Positions 23,320-31,209 of a DNA stretch of 64,000 bases are shown here, one piece after another. Positions within the stretch are counted from its first letter, which is position 1. Every line of letters begins with the position of its first letter. The notes under the pieces are model-generated. The model did no database searches. It saw only the letters and a program-made list of their open reading frames with translations, and was not told the DNA's origin. A program made the position numbers and the translations under genes. The stretch is from NCBI RefSeq assembly GCF_947495275.1, contig NZ_CANLYL010000016.1, positions 1 to 64,000 on the forward strand, read 5' to 3'. The stretch comes from an uncultured Roseobacter sp. (GTDB lineage: Bacteria; Pseudomonadota; Alphaproteobacteria; Rhodobacterales; Rhodobacteraceae).

Positions 23320-24000
23320 TCAGACGACGATGCGGATTTCGGCAACATCGGCATCAATCTCCTGACAGGCTTTCAGCAGGCGACCTTCCAGATGTGTCTG
23401 AACATATGCCGCATGAAATCTCGACGGTGCTCGGAGGGTCAAGCGCCCCCCTGCCCTCTCGGCACGCTCCAGAGACGCGATCCAACTGGAGTAGCTGCCC
23501 ATGTCCTCTGCGTGCAACAGAGCTTTGGAGAGAGCCCACTCCGTGCCACTTGACACATCGGGCACTGCAACCTTGCCGCGGACAGGCAAAGGCACAACTT
23601 TTTCTGGCAGAACCTCCCTACCCATACGCAACTCGAAATCGCTGCCCACGTACTCCCAGGCAGCTTCCGTATCGCTCAACAGCTGATCAATACCCAACCC
23701 ATATTGGGTCACTCGCCCGCGCGCGCCCTGACGTTTGACCACAAGCCAGCCCTTGGCCCGAAAAAGAGCCATTTCACGTTTTACCGTACGTTCATCCACC
23801 GACCACAGACGTGCAATTTCGCGTTGTCCCACAGCAAGCTCGTCGCGGGCCCAGTTGTAACGCGCGGTAATCAAAGTAATCAGCCGAAGTGCCCTGCGTT
23901 GATCATGTTTGCCCAACGCCAGCGCAAATGCGCCAAGTGCTGTCAGCAAATCATATTTACGCGCAGAAGCTCCGCGACCCACTGGTTTCGTGGAATACAT
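23320..24000 (-). CDS. DnaA-like plasmid replication initiator
   Basis: About 226 residues (249 if a TTG at 24069 is used). It resembles the short DnaA-like replication proteins of roseobacter plasmids rather than chromosomal DnaA, having no P-loop AAA+ domain. Seen: an N-terminal region with a winged-helix-like stretch, VGQREIARLWSVDERTVKRE, followed by a basic wing, KGWLVVKRQGARGRVTQYG, and a C-terminal part resembling the DnaA N-terminal domain, with SYSSWIASLE and LRAPSRFHAAYVQTHLEGRL. It lies back to back with parA across a 440-base region that carries repeats, as expected for a replicon core. I infer that it starts replication at that region. Confidence 0.8.
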   Translation of the reverse strand: MYSTKPVGRGASARKYDLLTALGAFALALGKHDQRRALRLITLITARYNWARDELAVGQREIARLWSVDERTVKREMALFRAKGWLVVKRQGARGRVTQYGLGIDQLLSDTEAAWEYVGSDFELRMGREVLPEKVVPLPVRGKVAVPDVSSGTEWALSKALLHAEDMGSYSSWIASLERAERAGGRLTLRAPSRFHAAYVQTHLEGRLLKACQEIDADVAEIRIVV

Positions 24001-24217
24001 GGCCCTGCCTTCATTCTGTAAGATGCGCGCTTTCAAAAGCTGCGCCTGCCTCAAATACGGGCTGATCAATCAGCCTCTTGTGATGGTTAGCCCGCAAAAC
24101 CCGCCGCTAATCCATCCTGTTCCCTGATTTGCGTCCGAAGTTCCGATTCTGTCAAGCGTTGAGTGAATCTGATCGGCGGCAAAGATCATATATCGAAAAG
24201 AAATATCGGTATAAAGG

Positions 24218-24300
24218 TATTGGGGGACGACTTGTATGTCCCCCAATAGCGTTGTTTTGTCACCCAATAGGATGTGGTGCGCAGAAACTGTCCCCCAATA
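24218..24300. repeat. Iteron-like repeats TGTCCCCCAATA
   Basis: Three direct copies of a 12-base motif: TGTCCCCCAATA at 24237-24248, TGTCACCCAATA at 24258-24269 and TGTCCCCCAATA at 24289-24300, plus an inverted copy with one mismatch at 24218-24229. The direct copies start 21 and 31 bases apart, close to two and three helical turns. This fits binding sites for a replication initiator or an incompatibility locus. Confidence 0.65.
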
Positions 24301-24479
24301 TTTCGAAAAACTTCCAATCTGTAGTCCCGCCTTTTGATGGATCGGCGAATCGGGCTTTTCTTTTGCTTCCGCTTGTGAAGCCTGGTCAAACCGCTCGCGG
24401 CAGTTAATCGCGCGTTCACCATATTCTCTTTTGCATTTTTTGCCAAATCCGCGTAAATCTGAAAAAAACAAGAATTAGC

Positions 24480-24493
24480 GTCCCTGCGGGGAC
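24480..24493. repeat. Candidate parS palindrome, copy 1
   Basis: GTCCCTGCGGGGAC, one mismatch from the perfect palindrome, 20 bases before the parA start. Its place suggests both partition and par autoregulation. Confidence 0.65.
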
Positions 24494-24513
24494 ATCCTAA
24501 ATGACAGGCACAT

Positions 24514-25818
24514 ATGTTCACGCATTCCGATCTTGCTAAGCTTCAGGCGCAATCTCTCAAAATGCAGGGGTTTATCCGCCAGCAAACCTATAGCCCGCAG
24601 AATGAAAAGACCCTGCGGCGTTTTTCCAGCTGGGAAGTGGCCGAACTGATCTTCAAGGTAAATCAATCGACGATGCGCGGGCGGCTTGCGGCGGACCCTA
24701 CCCTGCCCCAGGGAACGGTTGAGGCAGACGGGCGCCAGCACTGGTATTCGCTGGAGGAGATCAACGAGATGCGTCGTCGGTTGAAGGTGAACCGCCGGTC
24801 GTTGATGCCGTATCGACCGGCAGGCAAGCGGGCGATGCGGGCCGCGATCGCCAATTTCAAAGGGGGTGCGGGAAAGTCTACCGTGGCGCTTCACTTTGCC
24901 CATGCGGCAGCGCTTGATGGCTACCGGGTGCTATGTGTCGACTTTGATCCGCAGGCAACGCTCAGCCACTCCATGGGGCTTTCCGATGTGGCGGAGGAAT
25001 ATACCGTCTGGGGTATCATGGCGCGTGATCTGGCCGCTGAAACCGAGCGGATGAACAGGGCGTCCCAAGGTGCTGAGAGTGGAACCGCCCTGCCCCAGCG
25101 CCGCCTGCCCAGCAGTATCGCTGACATGGGGCTCGCCGATCTGCGTGCGGCCGATTTCATCAAGCCGACGAACTGGCCGACCATCGACATCGTGCCCTCC
25201 TGTGCGAATGCGGCCTTTGTCGAATTTGCCTCCGCTCAGTATCGTCATCTTAATCCCGAATGGTCCTTCTTTGCTGCTGTGTCGCGTTTTCTGGATCAAT
25301 TGCCCAATGATGCCTACGACCTGATCCTCTTCGATTGCCCGCCTGCGATCGGCTATCAGTCCATGAACGCGGTCTTTGCAGCTGATATGCTCTACATCCC
25401 CTCCGGGCCTGGCTATTGGGAATACGATTCCACGACCTCTTTCATTGGGCAGCTGGCGGAAGCGTTGGAAGACCTCAGCCGTTTTAACGGGCTTGTCCCC
25501 GCGGGGACAATGAACCTGCCCAAGGTGTTTCTGGACCTGCGTTTCCTGCTGACACGGTTCGAGCCGAACAACGATCTGCATCGGGCGATGCAACAGGCCT
25601 TTGTGAAGGTGTTTGGCGATAGGGTGACGGAACACCCCATCGAAATGACCCGTGCGGTTGAGCAGTCCGGGCGGTTTTTATCGTCCATATACGAGATCGA
25701 TTACCGCGACATGACGCGCGAAACCTGGCGCCGGGCAAGGGCGAGTTTTGATCAGGCCTATGGAGAATTCCGCACCCATCTCTGCGCGGCCTGGGACCAG
25801 CTGGAGGATGAGGCATGA
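24514..25818 (+). CDS. parA: Partition ATPase ParA
   Basis: A 434-residue type-Ia partition ATPase that moves plasmid copies apart together with ParB. Seen: an N-terminal DNA-binding part with a MerR-like segment, SWEVAELIFKVNQSTMRGRL near residues 36-55, then a deviant Walker A, FKGGAGKSTVALHFAH near residues 115-130, VDFDPQATLS, and a Walker B-like LILFDCPPAIGY. Its length matches ParA/RepA of alphaproteobacterial low-copy replicons. It overlaps parB by four bases. A perfect palindrome lies inside the gene at 25493-25510. No repC gene is adjacent, so this is not a RepABC plasmid. Confidence 0.92.
   Translation: MFTHSDLAKLQAQSLKMQGFIRQQTYSPQNEKTLRRFSSWEVAELIFKVNQSTMRGRLAADPTLPQGTVEADGRQHWYSLEEINEMRRRLKVNRRSLMPYRPAGKRAMRAAIANFKGGAGKSTVALHFAHAAALDGYRVLCVDFDPQATLSHSMGLSDVAEEYTVWGIMARDLAAETERMNRASQGAESGTALPQRRLPSSIADMGLADLRAADFIKPTNWPTIDIVPSCANAAFVEFASAQYRHLNPEWSFFAAVSRFLDQLPNDAYDLILFDCPPAIGYQSMNAVFAADMLYIPSGPGYWEYDSTTSFIGQLAEALEDLSRFNGLVPAGTMNLPKVFLDLRFLLTRFEPNNDLHRAMQQAFVKVFGDRVTEHPIEMTRAVEQSGRFLSSIYEIDYRDMTRETWRRARASFDQAYGEFRTHLCAAWDQLEDEA
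25493..25510. repeat. Candidate parS palindrome, copy 2 (in parA)
   Basis: TTGTCCCCGCGGGGACAA, a perfect 18-base palindrome inside the parA coding sequence, where it encodes VPAGT. Confidence 0.7.
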
Positions 25819-26873
25819 GCAAGCGACGCGTCTTTGATATCGACTTTGATGAGGCCACTGTTCCTGCGGGGACAGTGGACGAACCCCCTGCCCGCCGCGG
25901 TCCTATGGCGGCAGCCATTTCGGAAAATGCAGAAGCTTTGGGTGTGCGTCAAACGACGGAAGCCGAAATCAGGGCTGAGAACGACCGGCTTGCCCATGAA
26001 TATGTCGCTCTGAAAAAGAATGGCCAGATCGTCGGATTGGTGCCGCTTGACGAGATCCAGATGACCAAATTGGTGCGTGACCGGTCGGCAGATCGGGATG
26101 CCGATCTGGAGGAGTTGAAGGCTTCCATTCTGGCCGTTGGTCTGTCCAATCCGATCCATGTCGAGGAAGTTTCTGGCGGGTATGAGTTGATACAGGGGTT
26201 CCGGCGATTGAGCGCCTATCGAGAGTTGGCCAAACAGACTGGCGATGCCCGGTTCAAAAGCATTCCGGCAACGCTTCAGGCAAAGGGCGCGCAGCTTGAT
26301 CATCTATACCGTCGCATGGTCGATGAAAATCTGGTGCGGCGCGATATCTCCTTTGCCGAGATGGCCCAGCTTGCGATGTCTTATGGGGCTCGAAGTGGAC
26401 AGTCGGTCGCTGCGGCGATCGAGGCGCTTTATGCCTCGGCTGGCCGTCAGAAGCGCAGTTATATTCGTCATTTTGCGCATCTGTTGACGGTATTGGGCGA
26501 TAACCTGAAGTTTCCTGAAGCGATCCCGCGCGCTACCGGTCTAAGTCTTGTCAAATTGCTGGAGGAGAACCCCCGTTTCGCCGGTCAGGTCAGGGCCGTT
26601 TTAGAGAGCCAACCCAACCGGGATGCCGCCCTTGAGCTTTCGCTCTTACGCAGTGCTGTAACCGGTGGCCAGAAAAAGCCCAAAACAACCAAGCCAGGCA
26701 GTTCCAGAGCCTCTGCAAAGACAACCATCAAGTTGAACCGGCCTGAAGGGGTGGCAAAATGCACCGCGTCTGCCGGTAAATTCGAGGTTGTTCTGGATCA
26801 TGATTTCGGGGCGATTGAACCACGCAAGCTCGAAGCCGCGGCACGGGCTTTTCTGGATCGGTTGAAGGGCTAA
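25815..26873 (+). CDS. parB: Partition protein ParB
   Basis: A 352-residue CTP/DNA-binding partition protein. Seen: a ParB/Srx domain with VPLDEIQMTKLVRDRSADRD near residues 76-95 and the motif YELIQGFRRLSAYRELA near residues 122-138, corresponding to the GERR-type CTP-binding loop, then a helix-turn-helix region. It starts four bases inside parA, so the pair is coupled. Its 3' end overlaps that of the convergent bchO gene by four bases, so the replication module abuts the photosynthesis genes with no spacer. Confidence 0.92.
   Translation: MSKRRVFDIDFDEATVPAGTVDEPPARRGPMAAAISENAEALGVRQTTEAEIRAENDRLAHEYVALKKNGQIVGLVPLDEIQMTKLVRDRSADRDADLEELKASILAVGLSNPIHVEEVSGGYELIQGFRRLSAYRELAKQTGDARFKSIPATLQAKGAQLDHLYRRMVDENLVRRDISFAEMAQLAMSYGARSGQSVAAAIEALYASAGRQKRSYIRHFAHLLTVLGDNLKFPEAIPRATGLSLVKLLEENPRFAGQVRAVLESQPNRDAALELSLLRSAVTGGQKKPKTTKPGSSRASAKTTIKLNRPEGVAKCTASAGKFEVVLDHDFGAIEPRKLEAAARAFLDRLKG
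25859..25874. repeat. Candidate parS palindrome, copy 3 (in parB)
   Basis: TGTTCCTGCGGGGACA, two mismatches from perfect dyad symmetry, within the first codons of parB; it encodes VPAGT. Confidence 0.5.
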
Positions 26874-27733
26874 TCTGACAGGAAGCGCAGAATGTGAGCC
26901 GCAACGATGTCCGGTACCTCTTCATGTACCAAATGACCTTTGCCAGCCAGCTCCACCAACCTGGCATTCGGTATTCGACCGGCGGCCCTGCGGGCGACCG
27001 CCGGCGGGACTGTGCCGTCCTGATCTCCGGTGATGAAAAGCGTCTCGGCAAGCATGGTGGGTAGACTACCGATCAGATGATCAAGCGACCATTGCGCCAT
27101 CATGAGCAACGTGGCGTCGACGTGATCTCGATCCGCTACAAGCCGTCTATAGAAATCAATACCCTGCTCGTCCAGTTTAGAGCCTGTACTGCCAATTAGT
27201 GTCTCAATTCGCCGGGTGCGCGCAGCAGCGACCGAGAATGCTGTAGCCGTGAATGGAATAGCTGCCAGAAGCTTGGCCATCGCGGGGAACATCAGTCCGG
27301 CGATGCCGTCAAATGTATCCAGGGCTGGGTTGATCCCGACGATGCGTGGCGGATGTCCCCGCGGGGACATCAGGGTCTTTGACAGATTGAGGGCGATGGC
27401 GCCTCCGGCGGAGTGACCGATGATGGCATCAGGCGACCAGCCTTCATGCACACACAGAGATTCGATGTCGGCCGACATGGCATCCAGCCCGCATCTGTGC
27501 CGCGCGCCGAGCCTGGTGAAACCCTGTCCGGGCAAGTCGATTGCGATGACCTCGAAGCGCTTTGCCAAATGGGGAATGAGAGACCGGAAACTATGTGTGC
27601 TGCCGCCCGCACCATGTAACAGAAGCACAAGCGGCCCTTTCCCCCTCTGTTGTATGTGCCACCTATGTGGCGGCGACATTACGCGGCGGGACAATTCGGC
27701 ATGGGGCCATTCTGGGGGAGGTGGCCAGCGCAT
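26870..27733 (-). CDS. bchO: BchO, alpha/beta hydrolase of magnesium-chelatase operon
   Basis: A 287-residue alpha/beta-hydrolase-fold protein of unproven biochemical role that is nearly always encoded with bchI and bchD. Seen: the oxyanion-hole motif LLLHGAGGSTHSF near residues 36-48, the nucleophile elbow GHSAGG near residue 104, and a late aspartate and histidine (ITGDQDGTV, GKGHLVHEE). Starts five bases downstream of the bchD stop. A perfect parS-like palindrome lies inside the gene. The stop overlaps the parB stop tail to tail. Confidence 0.9.
   Translation of the reverse strand: MRWPPPPEWPHAELSRRVMSPPHRWHIQQRGKGPLVLLLHGAGGSTHSFRSLIPHLAKRFEVIAIDLPGQGFTRLGARHRCGLDAMSADIESLCVHEGWSPDAIIGHSAGGAIALNLSKTLMSPRGHPPRIVGINPALDTFDGIAGLMFPAMAKLLAAIPFTATAFSVAAARTRRIETLIGSTGSKLDEQGIDFYRRLVADRDHVDATLLMMAQWSLDHLIGSLPTMLAETLFITGDQDGTVPPAVARRAAGRIPNARLVELAGKGHLVHEEVPDIVAAHILRFLSD
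27353..27370. repeat. Candidate parS palindrome, copy 4 (in bchO)
   Basis: ATGTCCCCGCGGGGACAT, a perfect 18-base palindrome within the bchO coding sequence, read in a different frame (as MSPRGH) from the other copies. Confidence 0.7.
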
Positions 27734-27738
27734 GGCGT

Positions 27739-29388
27739 TCAGACGCCCAGAGCGACGCTTACAGCTCCTGTGAGGGTCTGTGCGTCAGCGCGGGGCAAGG
27801 CAAGGTACGAACCGTCACATTCGAGTGCCAACGCTTCCAGCCCCGATTGCGGGCGCGCGGACATGTCGATCACGAGGCTGCTGATGCCATGGGATCGGAT
27901 CAATTGGGCGACTTTTCCGGCATCGGCAGAGGCACGGGCGCGATCAGCGCTACCATCTAGCGCGATGTTGGCGCGCCCGTCGGTCAATGCGATCACAGTG
28001 GGTGTCAAACCCTTGCCGCGACTTTGCAGCGCGAGGAGTAACGCTTGTTGCAGGCCAGTGGCCAGTGGCGTGCCGCCGCCACCTGGAAGGTTGGCAAGGC
28101 GGCGCTTGGTCTGCACAAGAGATCGCGTGGGCGGCAACAGGATTTCAGCATCCAGACCCCGAAACGAAATCAGGGCTACATGATCGCGATCCGCGTAAGC
28201 TTGGGCAAGGAGCAATTCGATGGCTCCTTTTGCTTCGTTCAGTCGTGAAACAGCCGCGGAGCCCGACGCGTCGACCGCAAAGATGAGGAGACGGTCGGAT
28301 TGCTCTTGATAACGTTTCAGGCGTATGTCGGACGGTCGGATCAGCAACTTCGAGGACAGTGCATTCTGTTTCCGGCGGATTGGTTGCCAGGGTGCGGCGG
28401 CTCTGAGCGTGGCTACGAGGTCGATGCGATTGCGTCCGTCAAGACGTCCGGGGCGCGAGGGCAGGGGGCGCCCTCGTCTGTTTCCCTTGCGTTTTTGACC
28501 TGCGCCCTGACCTGTCGATCTTCGTGCTGTCCCCGTGGGGACAAGGCCCGCAAGGACATGTGGCGGTAATAGTGCCCTGACAGCGTCAACCAGCATGTCG
28601 CCTTCGGGTATGTCGCGGGGCGTATCAGCGTTCGGTTCCGCGCCGGTTTCGGGCTCGAGAGCAGGCGTTGTGTCTGGTTCCACGTCGCTGGGAATTTGAG
28701 TGGCGCGTTGCGGGTAAACGAGGCTGACGGCAACTTCGATATCGCGCTGATCCAGTTTTTTATGCCCGCTGAAGGCCGCATGTGCCCGCGCGACGCGAAG
28801 CGCAAGAAGGGGCGCTCGCATGCTGTCGATCCCGAACTGCGAGGCCAAAGCCGTCACCGTGTTCAGATCATCAATGGAACAACGGACGGATTGCGGATCA
28901 ACAAGAGCCGTCCCCGCGGGGACAGGTCGCCATCCGACGGGCATCTTTCCAATTGGAGAGATATGGAATGGCAAGCGTTCTGAAAGGGCAGGGGGGGTGG
29001 CCTCCTCCTCCTCTGCGCCCTCATCAAGGGCGAGGATGCAATGACCCACGTCAAGGTCCAGTTGATGCCCTAGTTTGGCCGCCAGTTCGGTGCTGCATCT
29101 TTCCGCCATGGACAGGATTGCAATGAAGTGATCGTCAAATAATCCTTTAAAATCAACAATATGATCGGATTTTAGCGTTGCTGCAAGATCCAAACCCCCA
29201 AACAAATGCTCGTCAGAGATGTTGGGATGTATTCGATGGGCGTTTAGGGGTTCCAGAGCACGCAGCACCTCGTCTCGTTGGGGGCTTGCGCGCATTCGAA
29301 TAATGGCCCCTCCAAGGTAGCCAGGTGCGAAGGACAACAAGCCCAATCCGAGCGCCGCGAGGTTCCAGCTTTCGGTTTGAGGGGTCAC
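27739..29388 (-). CDS. bchD: Magnesium chelatase subunit D
   Basis: A 549-residue subunit that forms a ring complex with BchI and links it to BchH. Seen: a degenerate AAA+ N-terminal half, a basic and proline-rich linker near residues 265-310, and a C-terminal von Willebrand A domain with the metal-site motif FAVDASGSAAVSR near residues 372-384. Coupled to bchI by a four-base overlap. Two parS-like palindromes fall inside this gene and encode VPTGT and VPAGT. Confidence 0.95.
   Translation of the reverse strand: MTPQTESWNLAALGLGLLSFAPGYLGGAIIRMRASPQRDEVLRALEPLNAHRIHPNISDEHLFGGLDLAATLKSDHIVDFKGLFDDHFIAILSMAERCSTELAAKLGHQLDLDVGHCILALDEGAEEEEATPPALSERLPFHISPIGKMPVGWRPVPAGTALVDPQSVRCSIDDLNTVTALASQFGIDSMRAPLLALRVARAHAAFSGHKKLDQRDIEVAVSLVYPQRATQIPSDVEPDTTPALEPETGAEPNADTPRDIPEGDMLVDAVRALLPPHVLAGLVPTGTARRSTGQGAGQKRKGNRRGRPLPSRPGRLDGRNRIDLVATLRAAAPWQPIRRKQNALSSKLLIRPSDIRLKRYQEQSDRLLIFAVDASGSAAVSRLNEAKGAIELLLAQAYADRDHVALISFRGLDAEILLPPTRSLVQTKRRLANLPGGGGTPLATGLQQALLLALQSRGKGLTPTVIALTDGRANIALDGSADRARASADAGKVAQLIRSHGISSLVIDMSARPQSGLEALALECDGSYLALPRADAQTLTGAVSVALGV
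28528..28543. repeat. Candidate parS palindrome, copy 5 (in bchD)
   Basis: TGTCCCCGTGGGGACA; perfect except at the central two bases. Inside bchD. Confidence 0.6.
28910..28923. repeat. Candidate parS palindrome, copy 6 (in bchD)
   Basis: GTCCCCGCGGGGAC, a perfect 14-base core inside bchD; encodes VPAGT. Confidence 0.65.
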
Positions 29389-30389
29389 CCCAGCACCTCC
29401 TCCACGACGCGCCCAATGCGCGTGCCCGACCCTGCTTCATCAAGGGGGTCGCGGCGCAGCCGGTGCGATAAGGCCGAGGGCGCGATTTCGCGCAGGTGGT
29501 CCCGGTTGAGTTTGCGTTTTCCTTGATAGGCGGCCAATGCGCGGGCCGTCCGCAACAGGGTCAGTTCGCCGCGCAGCCCGTCAGAGCCCAGTGCGATGCA
29601 AATCGCGGCACAATCTTCCAGAATGCCGTCGGGCGTTACGAGTCTAGGCAGTCGTTTGCGCGCCTTGAGAATTGTATCGCGGATTTTTGCGTCTTCGGCG
29701 CTGTATGTCTCCATGAACGCGGCGTGATCGGATTCAAAAGCATCCCGGCGCCGAATAACCTCAACCCTTTCGCCGATCTCATCGGGGGATCGGACCTCGA
29801 CCGACAGACCGAAACGATCAAGGAGTTGCGGGCGCAGTTCGCCTTCCTCGGGGTTGCCGGACCCAACAAGCACAAAGCGCGCCGGATGACGGATGGACAG
29901 GCCCTCCCGTTCAACCACGTTCTCGCCCGATTGAGCGACATCGAGCAACAGATCGACGATGTGATCTTCCAGCAGATTGACCTCGTCGATGTAGAGATAC
30001 CCACGGTTCGCGCGCGCCAGAAGGCCGGGTTCAAACGCCTTTTCGCCGCGCGTTAGCGCGCGTTCGATGTCCAGCGCGCCCACCACCCTGTCTTCGGTGG
30101 CCCCCAGCGGCAAATCAATGACGGGCGTGGGGCGTGTGACCAGTTTTTTGGAACCCAGTTCCGCCCAGTCGGGGCAGTCAGCGGATCTGGGTGAATTGAC
30201 CGGGCAGGTTTCCACCACGCGAATGGGCGGTAGCAGGGCGGCCAGTGCCCGCACTGCCGTCGATTTGCCCGTGCCTCTGTCACCAAAAACCAGAACGCCG
30301 CCGATGCCCGGGTCCACTGCCGTCAGGATCATCGCCTGTTTCATGGCCGTCTGTCCGACAATTGCGGAGAAAGGGAAGGGGGTCTTCAT
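29385..30389 (-). CDS. bchI: Magnesium chelatase subunit I
   Basis: A 334-residue AAA+ ATPase that drives Mg2+ insertion into protoporphyrin IX together with BchD and BchH. Seen: Walker A GDRGTGKSTAVRAL near residues 34-47, Walker B LYIDEVNLLEDHIV near residues 137-150, and the sensor motif LVGSGNPEEGELRPQLLDRF. The frame is open to 30431, but the ATG at 30389 overlaps the crtA stop by four bases and gives the family length. Confidence 0.96.
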   Translation of the reverse strand: MKTPFPFSAIVGQTAMKQAMILTAVDPGIGGVLVFGDRGTGKSTAVRALAALLPPIRVVETCPVNSPRSADCPDWAELGSKKLVTRPTPVIDLPLGATEDRVVGALDIERALTRGEKAFEPGLLARANRGYLYIDEVNLLEDHIVDLLLDVAQSGENVVEREGLSIRHPARFVLVGSGNPEEGELRPQLLDRFGLSVEVRSPDEIGERVEVIRRRDAFESDHAAFMETYSAEDAKIRDTILKARKRLPRLVTPDGILEDCAAICIALGSDGLRGELTLLRTARALAAYQGKRKLNRDHLREIAPSALSHRLRRDPLDEAGSGTRIGRVVEEVLG

Positions 30390-31102
30390 AGAGCGTATTC
30401 CAGTGCGTCGAGCGGGCTTTTTCCATCCCATGTACCCGCGTCACCAAGTATGGCGAAACGCGCGTAAAGTTCTTCGGAAAACCAGTTGCCCTCGCGCACG
30501 GCGCGAATGGCGGCTGCATGGGGTCCGTTGCTGCGGGCAAATTCCGCCATGGCCGCAGCATCCGGCCAGATTGAGAACGTGATCTGGTGCAGCAGGGGAA
30601 CTTCACCGATGCCGATCTTGAAAGCGACGTTTTGATCAGACCCGATCATGCGGCTGATGTCCGGCACACGTCGCCAGAATTTCAGGGCAACGGACGGTTT
30701 GATCGTCGCGCGTGTCAAGGCGGCCAGGGGCCCGCCGGATGCCCGGTGCGTGCTCTGGAAAGGTGCCACGCCTGACCATTGCCCCCGGGCAGAGGCGGTT
30801 TCCAGATATACTGTCCAGTCTTCGTTGGCTTTGCGCCGGTACCGATTGAAAATCTCGGCTTGGGCGGTTTGTGTGCGTGCGGTCTGTTCATCCGGCCAAC
30901 TGGCGAGGATCGCGTAAACGGAGGTGTTGGGGATCGGTGTGAAACCTTCACCGGTGCCGGAACCGCAAAGCTTCCAGAAATCGATTCCAGGTACCTTTGG
31001 CAATGCCGTCCGTGCGAGCCCCATCATCGCAAATGCCCAGAGGCGCGCCGCCGGGCGGGCAAAGCGGAAAAAGCTCAGTGATACAATGGGCGTGCCGGTC
31101 AT
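30386..31102 (-). CDS. crtA: Spheroidene monooxygenase
   Basis: A 238-residue haem-type oxygenase that converts spheroidene to spheroidenone with O2, giving the red carotenoid of aerobic cells. Seen: family stretches MGLARTALPKVPGIDFWKLC near residues 27-46 and GTGEGFTPIPNT near residue 49. First gene of the crtA-bchI-bchD-bchO unit, divergent from crtI with two PpsR boxes between them. Confidence 0.93.
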   Translation of the reverse strand: MTGTPIVSLSFFRFARPAARLWAFAMMGLARTALPKVPGIDFWKLCGSGTGEGFTPIPNTSVYAILASWPDEQTARTQTAQAEIFNRYRRKANEDWTVYLETASARGQWSGVAPFQSTHRASGGPLAALTRATIKPSVALKFWRRVPDISRMIGSDQNVAFKIGIGEVPLLHQITFSIWPDAAAMAEFARSNGPHAAAIRAVREGNWFSEELYARFAILGDAGTWDGKSPLDALEYAL

Positions 31103-31125
31103 TGCGCGCTGTGAAACTCCCCAGT

Positions 31126-31190
31126 TGTCAATTTAGTCTGACACGCAAATGCGCCGATGGGAAGAAGGCAATTGTAAACTTAACTAGACA
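31126..31190. promoter_or_regulatory. Paired PpsR/CrtJ-type boxes between crtA and crtI
   Basis: Two perfect TGT-N12-ACA dyads, 31126-31143 and 31173-31190, start to start 47 bases apart, in the 107-base divergent crtA/crtI region. Tandem spacing suits cooperative PpsR binding and control of both directions. Confidence 0.75.
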
Positions 31191-31209
31191 CATTTACGGT
31201 GTTGGTGTG

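Larger units (their letters stand above)
24001..24513. other. Intergenic origin-like region between initiator and parA
   Basis: About 440-510 bases with no convincing gene, less GC-rich than its surroundings. It carries the iteron-like TGTCCCCCAATA repeats (24218-24300) and, just before parA, one copy of the GTCCCC-GGGGAC palindrome (24480-24493). By position between divergent rep and par genes it is the likely replication origin and par promoter region; this is inference. Confidence 0.55.

Noticed and set aside
23320-26873. RepABC-type plasmid module
   Set aside because: No RepC is present; the initiator is DnaA-like and is divergent from parAB.
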